64,000 bases of DNA from DATFVA01 sp963771705 (lineage in GTDB: Bacteria > Bacteroidota > Ignavibacteria > Ignavibacteriales > Ignavibacteriaceae): assembly GCA_963771705.1 (NCBI GenBank), contig CAVYUP010000009.1, positions 1 through 64,000 on the forward strand. Reading direction: 5' to 3'. Below the pieces are notes generated by a model. The model worked only from the letters and a program-made list of their open reading frames with translations. It had not been told where the DNA came from and did not search any database. The first letter of the stretch is position 1; each line of letters begins with the position of its first letter. Below are positions 8,813 to 15,946 of this stretch, one piece after another. The position numbers and the translations under genes are program-made.

Positions 8813-8839
8813 CTTCCGTTCCAAAAATCTGGAGAAATA

Positions 8840-9223
8840 ATGGCTGTATTTGAAATAAAAACTCTCGAGAATTTTCTCGATTACACATCTCTCCGAAATA
8901 AAATAATTAGTAAGAATATTGCTAACATCGGCACCAGCGGGTATAAGCGCGAAGATGTAGACTTCAAGGGTATGTTCGCAGAGAATCTGGCGGCATTGAA
9001 AACCACAGATCGCAGGCACATACCCTCGGATAATATTGATGCTGAATCAGTTGTAAATACTGACAACAGCCAGGACATGGTGTCAGGTATCAATAATGTC
9101 AATATCGATGAAGAAATGGCTGAACTTGCTAAGAATTCAATCCAGTTCAAGTTCGCCTCACAAAAGGCAGGCAATTATTTCAGATTAATTCAGTCAGTAA
9201 TAAAAGGCGGAGACGGAAGTTGA
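8840..9223 (+). CDS. flgB: FlgB flagellar proximal rod protein
   Basis: FlgB forms the proximal rod of the basal body together with FlgC and FliE. I chose the ATG at 8840 (127 residues) because GGAGAA lies 3 bases upstream of it and because the protein then starts where family members do. An in-frame ATG at 8792 would add 16 unlike residues and would overlap the candidate promoter. The signature NIANIGTSGYKRED near the N-terminus is the rod-protein motif. The C-terminal helix (MAELAKNSIQFKFA) is the D0 partner. The stop overlaps the TTG start of flgC. Confidence 0.92.
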   Translation: MAVFEIKTLENFLDYTSLRNKIISKNIANIGTSGYKREDVDFKGMFAENLAALKTTDRRHIPSDNIDAESVVNTDNSQDMVSGINNVNIDEEMAELAKNSIQFKFASQKAGNYFRLIQSVIKGGDGS

Positions 9224-9720
9224 AAATAGGCGGCAGCTACCCGGGATTCAATATTTCAGCAAAAGGCTTAAGCATTCAGCGGCAGAAAATGAATATTATA
9301 GCTGAGAACATTGCTAATGCCGATACAATCAGAACAGAAAACGGGGAACCATATAAGCGAAAATTTTTAACGGTTGAGCAAAGACCCGATGTATTCAGTT
9401 TTCCGGGAAGTTTAAATAACCGGACTATCAAGCTTGCAACAACAGACACTTCTCATATTGCAAATCCTGCTGCACTAATTGAACAGACAGCAGGTGATAA
9501 AACAAATCTTGAAGCTGAAGAGCAAACGGATCAGAGTAAAGGTGAGATAGTCTATATGCCTGACAGTCCTTATGCAGATGACAAAGGTTATGTTGAAATG
9601 TCGAACGTGGATATCATTACAGAAATGGTGGAAATGATAGCCGCCAGCCGAAGCTATGAGGCAAATCTTACGGCATTAAATTCATCCAAACAAATGGCAA
9701 AAGATTCACTAGAGATTTAA
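9220..9720 (+). CDS. flgC: FlgC flagellar proximal rod protein
   Basis: FlgC is a rod subunit exported by the flagellar type III apparatus. The N-terminal ENIANADTIRTENGEPYKRK and C-terminal EMSNVDIITEMVEMIAASR regions are the standard D0/D1 helices. The start codon is TTG at 9220, overlapping the flgB stop as TTGA; no ATG fits the conserved N-terminus. At 166 residues it is longer than the usual 130-150, with an insertion of about 30 mostly polar residues (near 75-110). Confidence 0.93.
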   Translation: MKIGGSYPGFNISAKGLSIQRQKMNIIAENIANADTIRTENGEPYKRKFLTVEQRPDVFSFPGSLNNRTIKLATTDTSHIANPAALIEQTAGDKTNLEAEEQTDQSKGEIVYMPDSPYADDKGYVEMSNVDIITEMVEMIAASRSYEANLTALNSSKQMAKDSLEI

Positions 9721-9724
9721 ACCA

Positions 9725-9943
9725 ATGAAAATAAATTCAAATATAACAGGCAATTATTCATTAAATCAGCTAATGAGGAAAACCTCTCCTCAAAAAAATG
9801 AAGAACTGAGTGAAGATGAAAAAAGTTATTTTATGAATAAATATCCTGAAAAGGAGGACGAAATTTCAGATTACCACTTTTACCAGAAGTCAGGAAAGAT
9901 GTCTGGCGTTAACATCGGGCAGAATATTGACAGGAGGGGTTAA
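9725..9943 (+). CDS. Small conserved-looking protein between flgC and fliE
   Basis: A 72-residue soluble protein that I cannot assign to a named family. It is acidic in the middle (ELSEDEKSYF, PEKEDEI) and ends in a compact motif YQKSGKMSGVNIGQ followed by NIDRRG, which looks like a constrained functional tail. It starts 4 bases after flgC, and its stop is 1 base before the fliE ATG, so it is inside the rod/MS-ring operon. Its location suggests a rod-export or assembly role (inference only). Confidence 0.72.
   Translation: MKINSNITGNYSLNQLMRKTSPQKNEELSEDEKSYFMNKYPEKEDEISDYHFYQKSGKMSGVNIGQNIDRRG
9932..9939 (+). promoter_or_regulatory. Shine-Dalgarno deciding the fliE start
   Basis: AGGAGGGG lies 5 bases before ATG 9945. 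It is one of the strongest ribosome-binding sites in the window and supports this ATG over the in-frame TTG at 9927. Confidence 0.75.
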
Positions 9944-9944
9944 A

Positions 9945-10232
9945 ATGAAAGTAGGATCCATTACCAGTGTATTGACTGATAACCTCCCTAATAAGATTGA
10001 AAAATCAAAAAATACACAATTTGAAAATGTTTTTACCGACCTGATTAATAATGTAAATGAAGATCAGCTGAATGCAGATGCAGCAACCAAAAATTTTGTG
10101 CTTGGTGAGAATGTAGAGCTTCATGATGTAATGATTGCCGCTGAAAAAGCAAAAACAAGTCTGGAACTTTTAATGGAAATCCGAAATAAAGCAGTTGATA
10201 TGTACAAGGAATTAACAAGAATCGAACTCTAA
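9945..10232 (+). CDS. fliE: FliE MS-ring/rod junction protein
   Basis: FliE links the MS ring to the proximal rod and is the first rod-type export substrate. I place the start at ATG 9945 (95 residues), preceded by a very strong AGGAGGGG at 9932. A TTG six codons earlier is in frame but lies inside the upstream gene. The C-terminal half (VELHDVMIAAEKAKTSLELL then MEIRNKAVDMYKE) is the conserved FliE helix pair. Confidence 0.93.
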   Translation: MKVGSITSVLTDNLPNKIEKSKNTQFENVFTDLINNVNEDQLNADAATKNFVLGENVELHDVMIAAEKAKTSLELLMEIRNKAVDMYKELTRIEL

Positions 10233-10238
10233 AAATAA

Positions 10239-11843
10239 ATGAACCGGAATCTCCTCGAGTCGCTATTTTCAGCTTTCAATAAGTTTACCATCCAGCAGAA
10301 GCTCCTGATAGGATTAACAACCGGGATCACAATTATTCTGCTTGCAGTATTGTTTTTCTTTTTAAATCAACCTGATTTTTCCTCACTCTATGGAAACCTT
10401 TCGCAGGAAGACGCAGCAAATGTGATAGACTACCTTAATGCCCAGAAAATACAATACCAGATAGATGATGAAGGAAAAACTATCAAAGTTTCCAAAGACA
10501 AAGTCTATGAAACCCGTCTCTCTCTGGCAGCCAAAGGGATACCGAGTTCTGGAATAATAGGATATGAAATTTTCGACAAGAATACTATGGGAATGTCCGA
10601 GTTTATGCAGAAGCTCAATTACAAAAGGGCTCTGGAGGGAGAGCTTTCAAGGACAATAATAACTCTGAATGGTGTTGAGTCTGCCAGGGTCCATATTACA
10701 CTACCCGAGAAATCTATATTCAAGGATGAGGAGAAACTGCCTACCGCCTCAGTGGTTTTAAAACTTAAAGGTAATTTTTCAATAACAAAAAACAATATTG
10801 CCGCAATTGTAAACCTCATTTCAGGAAGCGTTGAAGAATTAACCCCGGCAAACGTGACGCTGATAGATTCAAAGGGAAAGATTTTATCAAAAGATTACAA
10901 TGATGAACCTCTTGCATTTTCGAGTTCAAAACAATATGAAATAAAACAATCGGTTGAGAATTATCTTGCGCAGAAAGCTCAAACAGTACTAGATAATATC
11001 TTAGGCTATGGAAATTCACTGATAAGAGTAAACGCTGACCTTGATTTCGACCAGGTTGACAGAACCATGACATTATTCGATCCAGAAAGTCAAGTGGCGA
11101 TAAGTGAACAATCGATAAAGACAGAAAACAACGGTAAAAATCTCGGCGACTCGACCGCTCAGGTAAGCCAGAACAATACAACAAACTATGAGATCAATAA
11201 GACGATTCAAAGGGTAGTGGAAGGTTCAGGTAACATAAAAAGATTGAGTATTGCCGCTGTAATAAATGATGCCTCAAAAGAGGTAAAGAGAGATGGGAAG
11301 ACAGAAGTTGTGTACGAACCCCGTCCAAAAGAGCAGATGCAGAAACTTGAGGAAATTGTTAAAAATGCCGTGGGAATTGATCCCCGACGAAATGATCAGT
11401 TTTCAATAGTCAATATCTCATTCGAGCCCAAATCCATTGATGATACAGTGCCGAATGAACCTACATTTATTGAACATGTTGATGATTATACCAATATCAT
11501 TCTGATATTAGTAAGTATCGCTGGCGCAATTTTTGTGCTCAAGGGACTGATGTCAAGGTTAAAGAACGAAAGAATAAACCTTGGAAACATTGAAGTTGAA
11601 AAGCCTGCTATTGCAAGTCCTGGACCGCAAGCGGCCCTTCCTGCAGCTAAGAAAAACAACCAGGTCAGTGGTCAGAATAATAAAAGACGGATGATCCAGC
11701 CTGTAGGAGATATAGAAGATGAAATATCGGATGATGCTGTTAGAAAGAAAAATCAGCAGGAAAAAATAGCGAATTACGTTTCAAAGAACCCTGTCGATAC
11801 GGCGAAACTGATTAATTCCTGGCTCCATGAAGATGAAGTGTAG
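10239..11843 (+). CDS. fliF: FliF flagellar MS-ring protein
   Basis: FliF forms the membrane-supramembrane ring on which the flagellum is built. It is 534 residues long with transmembrane segments near 22-42 and 419-436. The periplasmic YscJ-like domain lies between them (LYGNLSQEDAANVIDYLNAQ, then SLAAKGIPSSG and the VESARVHITLPE segment). The C-terminal cytosolic tail ENKIANYVSKNP-like segment ending in LINSWLHED is the FliG-binding motif. It follows fliE by 6 bases and precedes fliG by 8. Confidence 0.96.
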   Translation: MNRNLLESLFSAFNKFTIQQKLLIGLTTGITIILLAVLFFFLNQPDFSSLYGNLSQEDAANVIDYLNAQKIQYQIDDEGKTIKVSKDKVYETRLSLAAKGIPSSGIIGYEIFDKNTMGMSEFMQKLNYKRALEGELSRTIITLNGVESARVHITLPEKSIFKDEEKLPTASVVLKLKGNFSITKNNIAAIVNLISGSVEELTPANVTLIDSKGKILSKDYNDEPLAFSSSKQYEIKQSVENYLAQKAQTVLDNILGYGNSLIRVNADLDFDQVDRTMTLFDPESQVAISEQSIKTENNGKNLGDSTAQVSQNNTTNYEINKTIQRVVEGSGNIKRLSIAAVINDASKEVKRDGKTEVVYEPRPKEQMQKLEEIVKNAVGIDPRRNDQFSIVNISFEPKSIDDTVPNEPTFIEHVDDYTNIILILVSIAGAIFVLKGLMSRLKNERINLGNIEVEKPAIASPGPQAALPAAKKNNQVSGQNNKRRMIQPVGDIEDEISDDAVRKKNQQEKIANYVSKNPVDTAKLINSWLHEDEV

Positions 11844-11851
11844 CAGATAAA

Positions 11852-12877
11852 ATGGCGATAAAGGATTACAGAACATCAGATATTTCCGGAGCCCAAAAAG
11901 CCGCATTATTATTGATCGCGCTGAATGTTGACACTGCCTCAGAGGTCTTTAAATATCTTGATGCCACTGAAGTAGAGCAAATCTCTACAGAAATCACGAA
12001 AGTAAGAAATATCCCCTCCCAGGTGGTAGACCTGGTAATGGATGAATTTTATGCAATGGTAACCGCCAGGGAGTATGTACTTGAAGGAGGCCTTGAATAT
12101 GCTCAGGCTGTGCTTGAAAAATCCTTTGGTCCGAACAAAGCTCTTGAAATTATTGAAAAAGTGAAGTCACTTACAACTCTGAGGGGATTTGATGTTCTGA
12201 AGAAGGCAGATTCAACTCAGCTTGTAAATTTCTTAAATAAAGAACATCCACAAACCATAGCATTAATCCTTTCACATCTAAATCCCAACCAAACTGCCGG
12301 TGCACTCAAAGAGCTGGCAGAACCTATCAGGAGTGATGTTGTATTAAGGATCGCAACCCTCGGTAAAGTTTCTCCTCAGACATTAAAGCAGATAGAGAAA
12401 GTCGTTGATGAAATGGCAGGCTTTAGCATGTCGCAGTCTTTAAGCAAAATCGGCGGAACCAAGAGCCTTGCCGATATTCTTAATAAAACAAGCGTTTCTC
12501 TTAGTAAGGAACTGCTTGATAAACTTGAACAGCAGGATCCTGATGTTGCCCTAGAGGTTAAAAGATTAATGTTCCTGTTCGATGACATAGTGCATATTCA
12601 GGATAAAGATATTCAAAAAATAATGAGAGAAGTTGACAGAAAAGAACTTGCCCTTGCTTTGAAAGTTGCCGATGAGAAACTGAAGAATAAGATTTTCGCA
12701 AATATGTCTGAGAGAGCTGCTGACCTGTTAAAAGAAGAACTTCAATATATGGGTATGGTAAAGCTAAAAGAAGTTGAAGCGGCACAGGCGAAAATTATCG
12801 ATGTAGTTAAGGCTCTGGAAGAAAACGGAGAGATAACATTAAATATGCGGGGGAATGCGGAAGAGATTTATGTCTAA
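11852..12877 (+). CDS. fliG: FliG flagellar motor switch protein
   Basis: FliG is the rotor protein that interacts with MotA and, through FliM, with CheY-P. The 341 residues contain the three family domains: the N-terminal FliF-binding domain (GAQKAALLLIAL), the middle domain with HPQTIALILSHL, and the C-terminal torque domain with LMFLFDDIVHIQDKDIQ and the charged helix around LALKVADEKLKNKIFANMS. Charged residues for torque generation are present. The end overlaps fliH. Confidence 0.96.
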   Translation: MAIKDYRTSDISGAQKAALLLIALNVDTASEVFKYLDATEVEQISTEITKVRNIPSQVVDLVMDEFYAMVTAREYVLEGGLEYAQAVLEKSFGPNKALEIIEKVKSLTTLRGFDVLKKADSTQLVNFLNKEHPQTIALILSHLNPNQTAGALKELAEPIRSDVVLRIATLGKVSPQTLKQIEKVVDEMAGFSMSQSLSKIGGTKSLADILNKTSVSLSKELLDKLEQQDPDVALEVKRLMFLFDDIVHIQDKDIQKIMREVDRKELALALKVADEKLKNKIFANMSERAADLLKEELQYMGMVKLKEVEAAQAKIIDVVKALEENGEITLNMRGNAEEIYV

Positions 12878-13502
12878 TGTAATAAGACTTAATCATTCAA
12901 ATTCCTCAAGGTTTAGGGTAAGTATTAAAAATGAGTTTGAGGAATTCTCAAAAGAAATAGTTCCGGAAGAGGACCTAGCCAAGAAAAAGATCGAAGAGAA
13001 ATATGCAGAAGGATTTGAAAAAGGTTATGAAACAGCAAAAAATGAATTGGAGAAATTATATTCAGAAGAGCTCTCGAAGCATTTAAATGAATTTGCTTCG
13101 ATGATAAAGGCAGTTGATGAAAAAATAGTTTCTTACGAAAGTGAATTTGAGGATCTGGTGCTTAACGTTTCTTTTGAGGTAGCATCCAAAATAGCGAGAA
13201 AGGAAATAGCAAAGGATTCAGGAATAGCAGTCACACTGAAAGAATCACTGAAAAAGATCCTGGGCGCAAACAAAGTTATTATAAAGCTGCACCCAGAGGA
13301 CTATGAACTCATTTCCAGTCAGAGCAGGGCAAATTTTTTCGATGAATCTTTTTCTAAGATGAAATTTGAAAGTGACGAGCGTATTGAAAAGGGGGGATGT
13401 ATTATCGAAACTGAAATAGGGAATGTGGACGGAAGAATATCCTCACAATTCAATGAGTTAAGAAGATTTTTTGAGATTGAAAACGGGAATTCAGACGTAT
13501 GA
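12870..13502 (+). CDS. fliH: FliH regulator of the flagellar export ATPase
   Basis: FliH binds and regulates FliI and links it to the export gate. I prefer ATG 12870 (210 residues), which has GGAAGAG upstream and overlaps the fliG stop. An in-frame ATG at 12855 adds five residues. The N-terminal half is a charged coiled coil with the AEGFEKGYETAKNELEK segment typical of FliH/YscL. The C-terminal domain includes VIIKLHPEDYELI and GGCIIETEIGNVDGRIS, both family hallmarks. The stop overlaps the fliI ATG. Confidence 0.9.
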   Translation: MSNVIRLNHSNSSRFRVSIKNEFEEFSKEIVPEEDLAKKKIEEKYAEGFEKGYETAKNELEKLYSEELSKHLNEFASMIKAVDEKIVSYESEFEDLVLNVSFEVASKIARKEIAKDSGIAVTLKESLKKILGANKVIIKLHPEDYELISSQSRANFFDESFSKMKFESDERIEKGGCIIETEIGNVDGRISSQFNELRRFFEIENGNSDV

Positions 13503-14830
13503 ATTCCGGTTTCAGATATATCCCACATTACAAAAGAATTATTGATGAAGCCGATCTTATTAAAGTTAACGGTAAAGTAACTGATGTTGTAGGACTAGTC
13601 ATCGTATCGATAGGACCAAATGTTTCTTTGGGTGAAATATGTAAAGTTATTGATAAAAATGGTCGCGAAGTATGTAAGGCAGAAGTGGTTGGTTTTAAAG
13701 AAGGGCGTGTTCTATCAATTGCCCTGGGTGAGGTTCAGAATATTTCCCCCGCCTGTGAAATTATAGCCTCCGGGAGGAGTTTTTCAATACCTGTTGGAAA
13801 GGAACTACTGGGACGGGTAATAGACGGTCTTGGCAATCCTATTGATGGTAAAGGAGAACTCGGTTGTTCCTCTTCATTAAATATTCACCGCAATCCGCCA
13901 AACCCCCTATCAAGGGACAGAATTCTTAGTCCTCTTCAAACAGGTATCAGGGCAATTGATGGACTTCTGACCGTAGGCAAGGGACAGCGTCTCGGAATAT
14001 TTGCAGGCAGCGGAGTGGGAAAAAGTGTAACTCTTGGAATGATCGCGAGGAATACAAATGCCGACGTAAATGTAATTACTCTTATTGGCGAGAGAGGCAG
14101 AGAGGTTCGGGAGTTTATCGAAAAAGACCTGGGAGAAGAAGGTTTAAAACGCTCCGTTGTGGTGGTTGCTACGAGCGATAAATCGGCGCTGGTAAGGATG
14201 AAAGGTGCCTATATAGGAACAACAATAGCAGAATATTTCCGGGACCTTGGATTAGATGTTGTATTGATGATGGACTCCGTCACACGGTTTGCCATGGCAC
14301 AGCGTGAAATCGGTTTAACGGTAGGAGAACCTCCAACATCCAAAGGTTATACGCCTTCGGTTTTTGCAATACTACCCAAATTGCTGGAGAGAGCAGGGAT
14401 CACCGGAACAGGATCAATCACAGGTTTTTATACGGTGCTGGTAGACGGGGACGATATGAATGAACCAATTGCTGACGCGGTAAGATCAATTCTTGATGGT
14501 CATGTTGTCCTTTCAAGAAAGCTTGCTAATAAAGGTCAATATCCGGCCATAGACCCTCTCCAAAGTGTCAGCCGTGTAATGCCGGATATCGTAACTAAAG
14601 ACCACCGACTAAGAGCTATGATATTCAATGAAATACTCTCTACATACAAAGAAGCAGAGGATCTTATAAATATAGGGGCTTATGTTAAAGGCAGTAATCC
14701 ACAGATTGATCATGCCCTATCTAAAATTGGGTATCTGAGGTCATTCCTTAAACAGGATTTTAGTGAGGCTTCACAGTATAATGAAACTGTTTCCCGTCTT
14801 TCTGAGATAATTGAACAGCCTCTGATGTGA
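13499..14830 (+). CDS. fliI: FliI flagellar export ATPase
   Basis: FliI is the F1-beta-like ATPase of flagellar type III export. Walker A is AGSGVGKS at 169-176, followed by GERGREVREF, the Walker B strand DVVLMMDSVTRFAMAQRE, and the type-III-ATPase signature PPTSKGYTPSVFA. The length of 443 residues is normal. The start at 13499 overlaps the fliH stop. Confidence 0.97.
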   Translation: MNSGFRYIPHYKRIIDEADLIKVNGKVTDVVGLVIVSIGPNVSLGEICKVIDKNGREVCKAEVVGFKEGRVLSIALGEVQNISPACEIIASGRSFSIPVGKELLGRVIDGLGNPIDGKGELGCSSSLNIHRNPPNPLSRDRILSPLQTGIRAIDGLLTVGKGQRLGIFAGSGVGKSVTLGMIARNTNADVNVITLIGERGREVREFIEKDLGEEGLKRSVVVVATSDKSALVRMKGAYIGTTIAEYFRDLGLDVVLMMDSVTRFAMAQREIGLTVGEPPTSKGYTPSVFAILPKLLERAGITGTGSITGFYTVLVDGDDMNEPIADAVRSILDGHVVLSRKLANKGQYPAIDPLQSVSRVMPDIVTKDHRLRAMIFNEILSTYKEAEDLINIGAYVKGSNPQIDHALSKIGYLRSFLKQDFSEASQYNETVSRLSEIIEQPLM

Positions 14831-14834
14831 AATA

Positions 14835-15269
14835 ATGGCAAAATTTATATACAGGTTCGATTCCATCCAAAAAACCAAGGAGATTCTTGAAAAAAAGATC
14901 CAGAAAGAACTGGCCGAAATCGACAAACAACTGGAATTGAGGAGGGAAGAATGCCTTAGTCTCGAATTGAAAAGAGAGCAAAGTTCTGAAATAATAGAGC
15001 AGTGTAAGAAAGTATCTGAACTGAAATTACTTGACAATTACAAGAATGAACTCGAAAAACAAGTTGAGATCATAAAACAGAGCATTACCCTTCTTACCAA
15101 ACAAAGAGAAAATAAAATTTGTGAATTGATTAAAAGGAGTAAGGAGAATAAAATGTTTAAGCTCCTTGAAGAAACTCATCTGCAGGAATTTATACATGAA
15201 GAGAACGCAAAAGAAGAAAATATAGTTAATGAATTAGCCGCACAGAAATTCAACAGAGAAAACAGTTAA
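14835..15269 (+). CDS. fliJ: FliJ export chaperone-escort protein
   Basis: FliJ is a small coiled-coil protein acting like the gamma stalk of the FliI ring. The 144 residues are almost wholly charged coiled coil, starting with FIYRFDSIQKTKEILEKK, the usual FliJ N-terminus. Sequence conservation in this family is low, so the call rests on length, coiled coil and position directly after fliI. Confidence 0.88.
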   Translation: MAKFIYRFDSIQKTKEILEKKIQKELAEIDKQLELRREECLSLELKREQSSEIIEQCKKVSELKLLDNYKNELEKQVEIIKQSITLLTKQRENKICELIKRSKENKMFKLLEETHLQEFIHEENAKEENIVNELAAQKFNRENS

Positions 15270-15270
15270 A

Positions 15271-15870
15271 ATGAAAATGATTTATCCTATTATATTTATT
15301 GCCGCTTTTATTTTAGTGAGCGGTGCATTGATATTTTTAAATTCTATGTATAAAAACATCTTCCAATTTGACTTTTCACCCTCAACTCAAATCTTAATAG
15401 CTCCCGGGTCGTCAGCAACCTCCGGTTTATTAAAAGATTCAACTTTTGATGCGGCTAAGAATAAAGCTCTCAAAGACAGCTCAGATGTGACCTCACGTTT
15501 ACAAACAGACAGCACGGACACAGAGGCTGAAATCGAAGATATTACTCAGCCCGAATTAAATATAGTCGATAATGTTCAATCTACAAACCAAAGTACTGCT
15601 CTAACTGCCTATACAGATTCCCGGGATACGCTCGCTAAGAGGGAAGGCCCGGATGGAAGCGCAAAGGTTGATACAGTATATGTTCAATGGATTAAGGCAA
15701 CCGCTGCTATGTATGAATCAATGGATCCCAAAAAAGCAGCAAAGATAATTCAGAATTATCCTGAAAAAATAGCCAGGGATATTATTTACAAGATGAAAAA
15801 GAAAAAAGCTGCTGAGGTTCTTGCAGAACTGGATCCAGTTGTGGCTAATCGTATAACGGAATACTGGTGA
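15271..15870 (+). CDS. MotE-like membrane protein with MgtE N-terminal domain
   Basis: A 199-residue protein with one N-terminal membrane helix (about 4-25), a low-complexity Ser/Thr/Asp linker (about 40-135) and a C-terminal MgtE intracellular N-like domain (about 140-199: MYESMDPKKAAKIIQNYPE and KKKAAEVLAELDP). This architecture is that of the MotE/FliG-like proteins found between fliJ and fliK in many flagellar operons, some of which act as stator or secretion chaperones. The exact role here is inferred from that family. Confidence 0.8.
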   Translation: MKMIYPIIFIAAFILVSGALIFLNSMYKNIFQFDFSPSTQILIAPGSSATSGLLKDSTFDAAKNKALKDSSDVTSRLQTDSTDTEAEIEDITQPELNIVDNVQSTNQSTALTAYTDSRDTLAKREGPDGSAKVDTVYVQWIKATAAMYESMDPKKAAKIIQNYPEKIARDIIYKMKKKKAAEVLAELDPVVANRITEYW

Positions 15871-15889
15871 TGACATTAAAAGTTCGTTC

Positions 15890-15916
15890 TAAACTAATAA
15901 ACACGATATGCGATAA
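15890..15916 (+). promoter_or_regulatory. Weak candidate sigma-28 promoter before fliK
   Basis: TAAACTAA (15890-15897), an 11-base spacer and TGCGATAA (15909-15916) share the TAAA and CGATAA cores and spacing of the flagellar sigma consensus. It is in the 76-base gap before fliK. Half the positions outside the cores do not match, so confidence is limited. Confidence 0.28.
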
Positions 15917-15946
15917 TAATGGTGAACTATTAATGGGAAAATCCGG

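Noticed and set aside
8792..8839. Upstream ATG for flgB
   Set aside because: It adds 16 residues unlike FlgB, lacks a ribosome-binding site and lies over the candidate promoter; ATG 8840 has GGAGAA in place.
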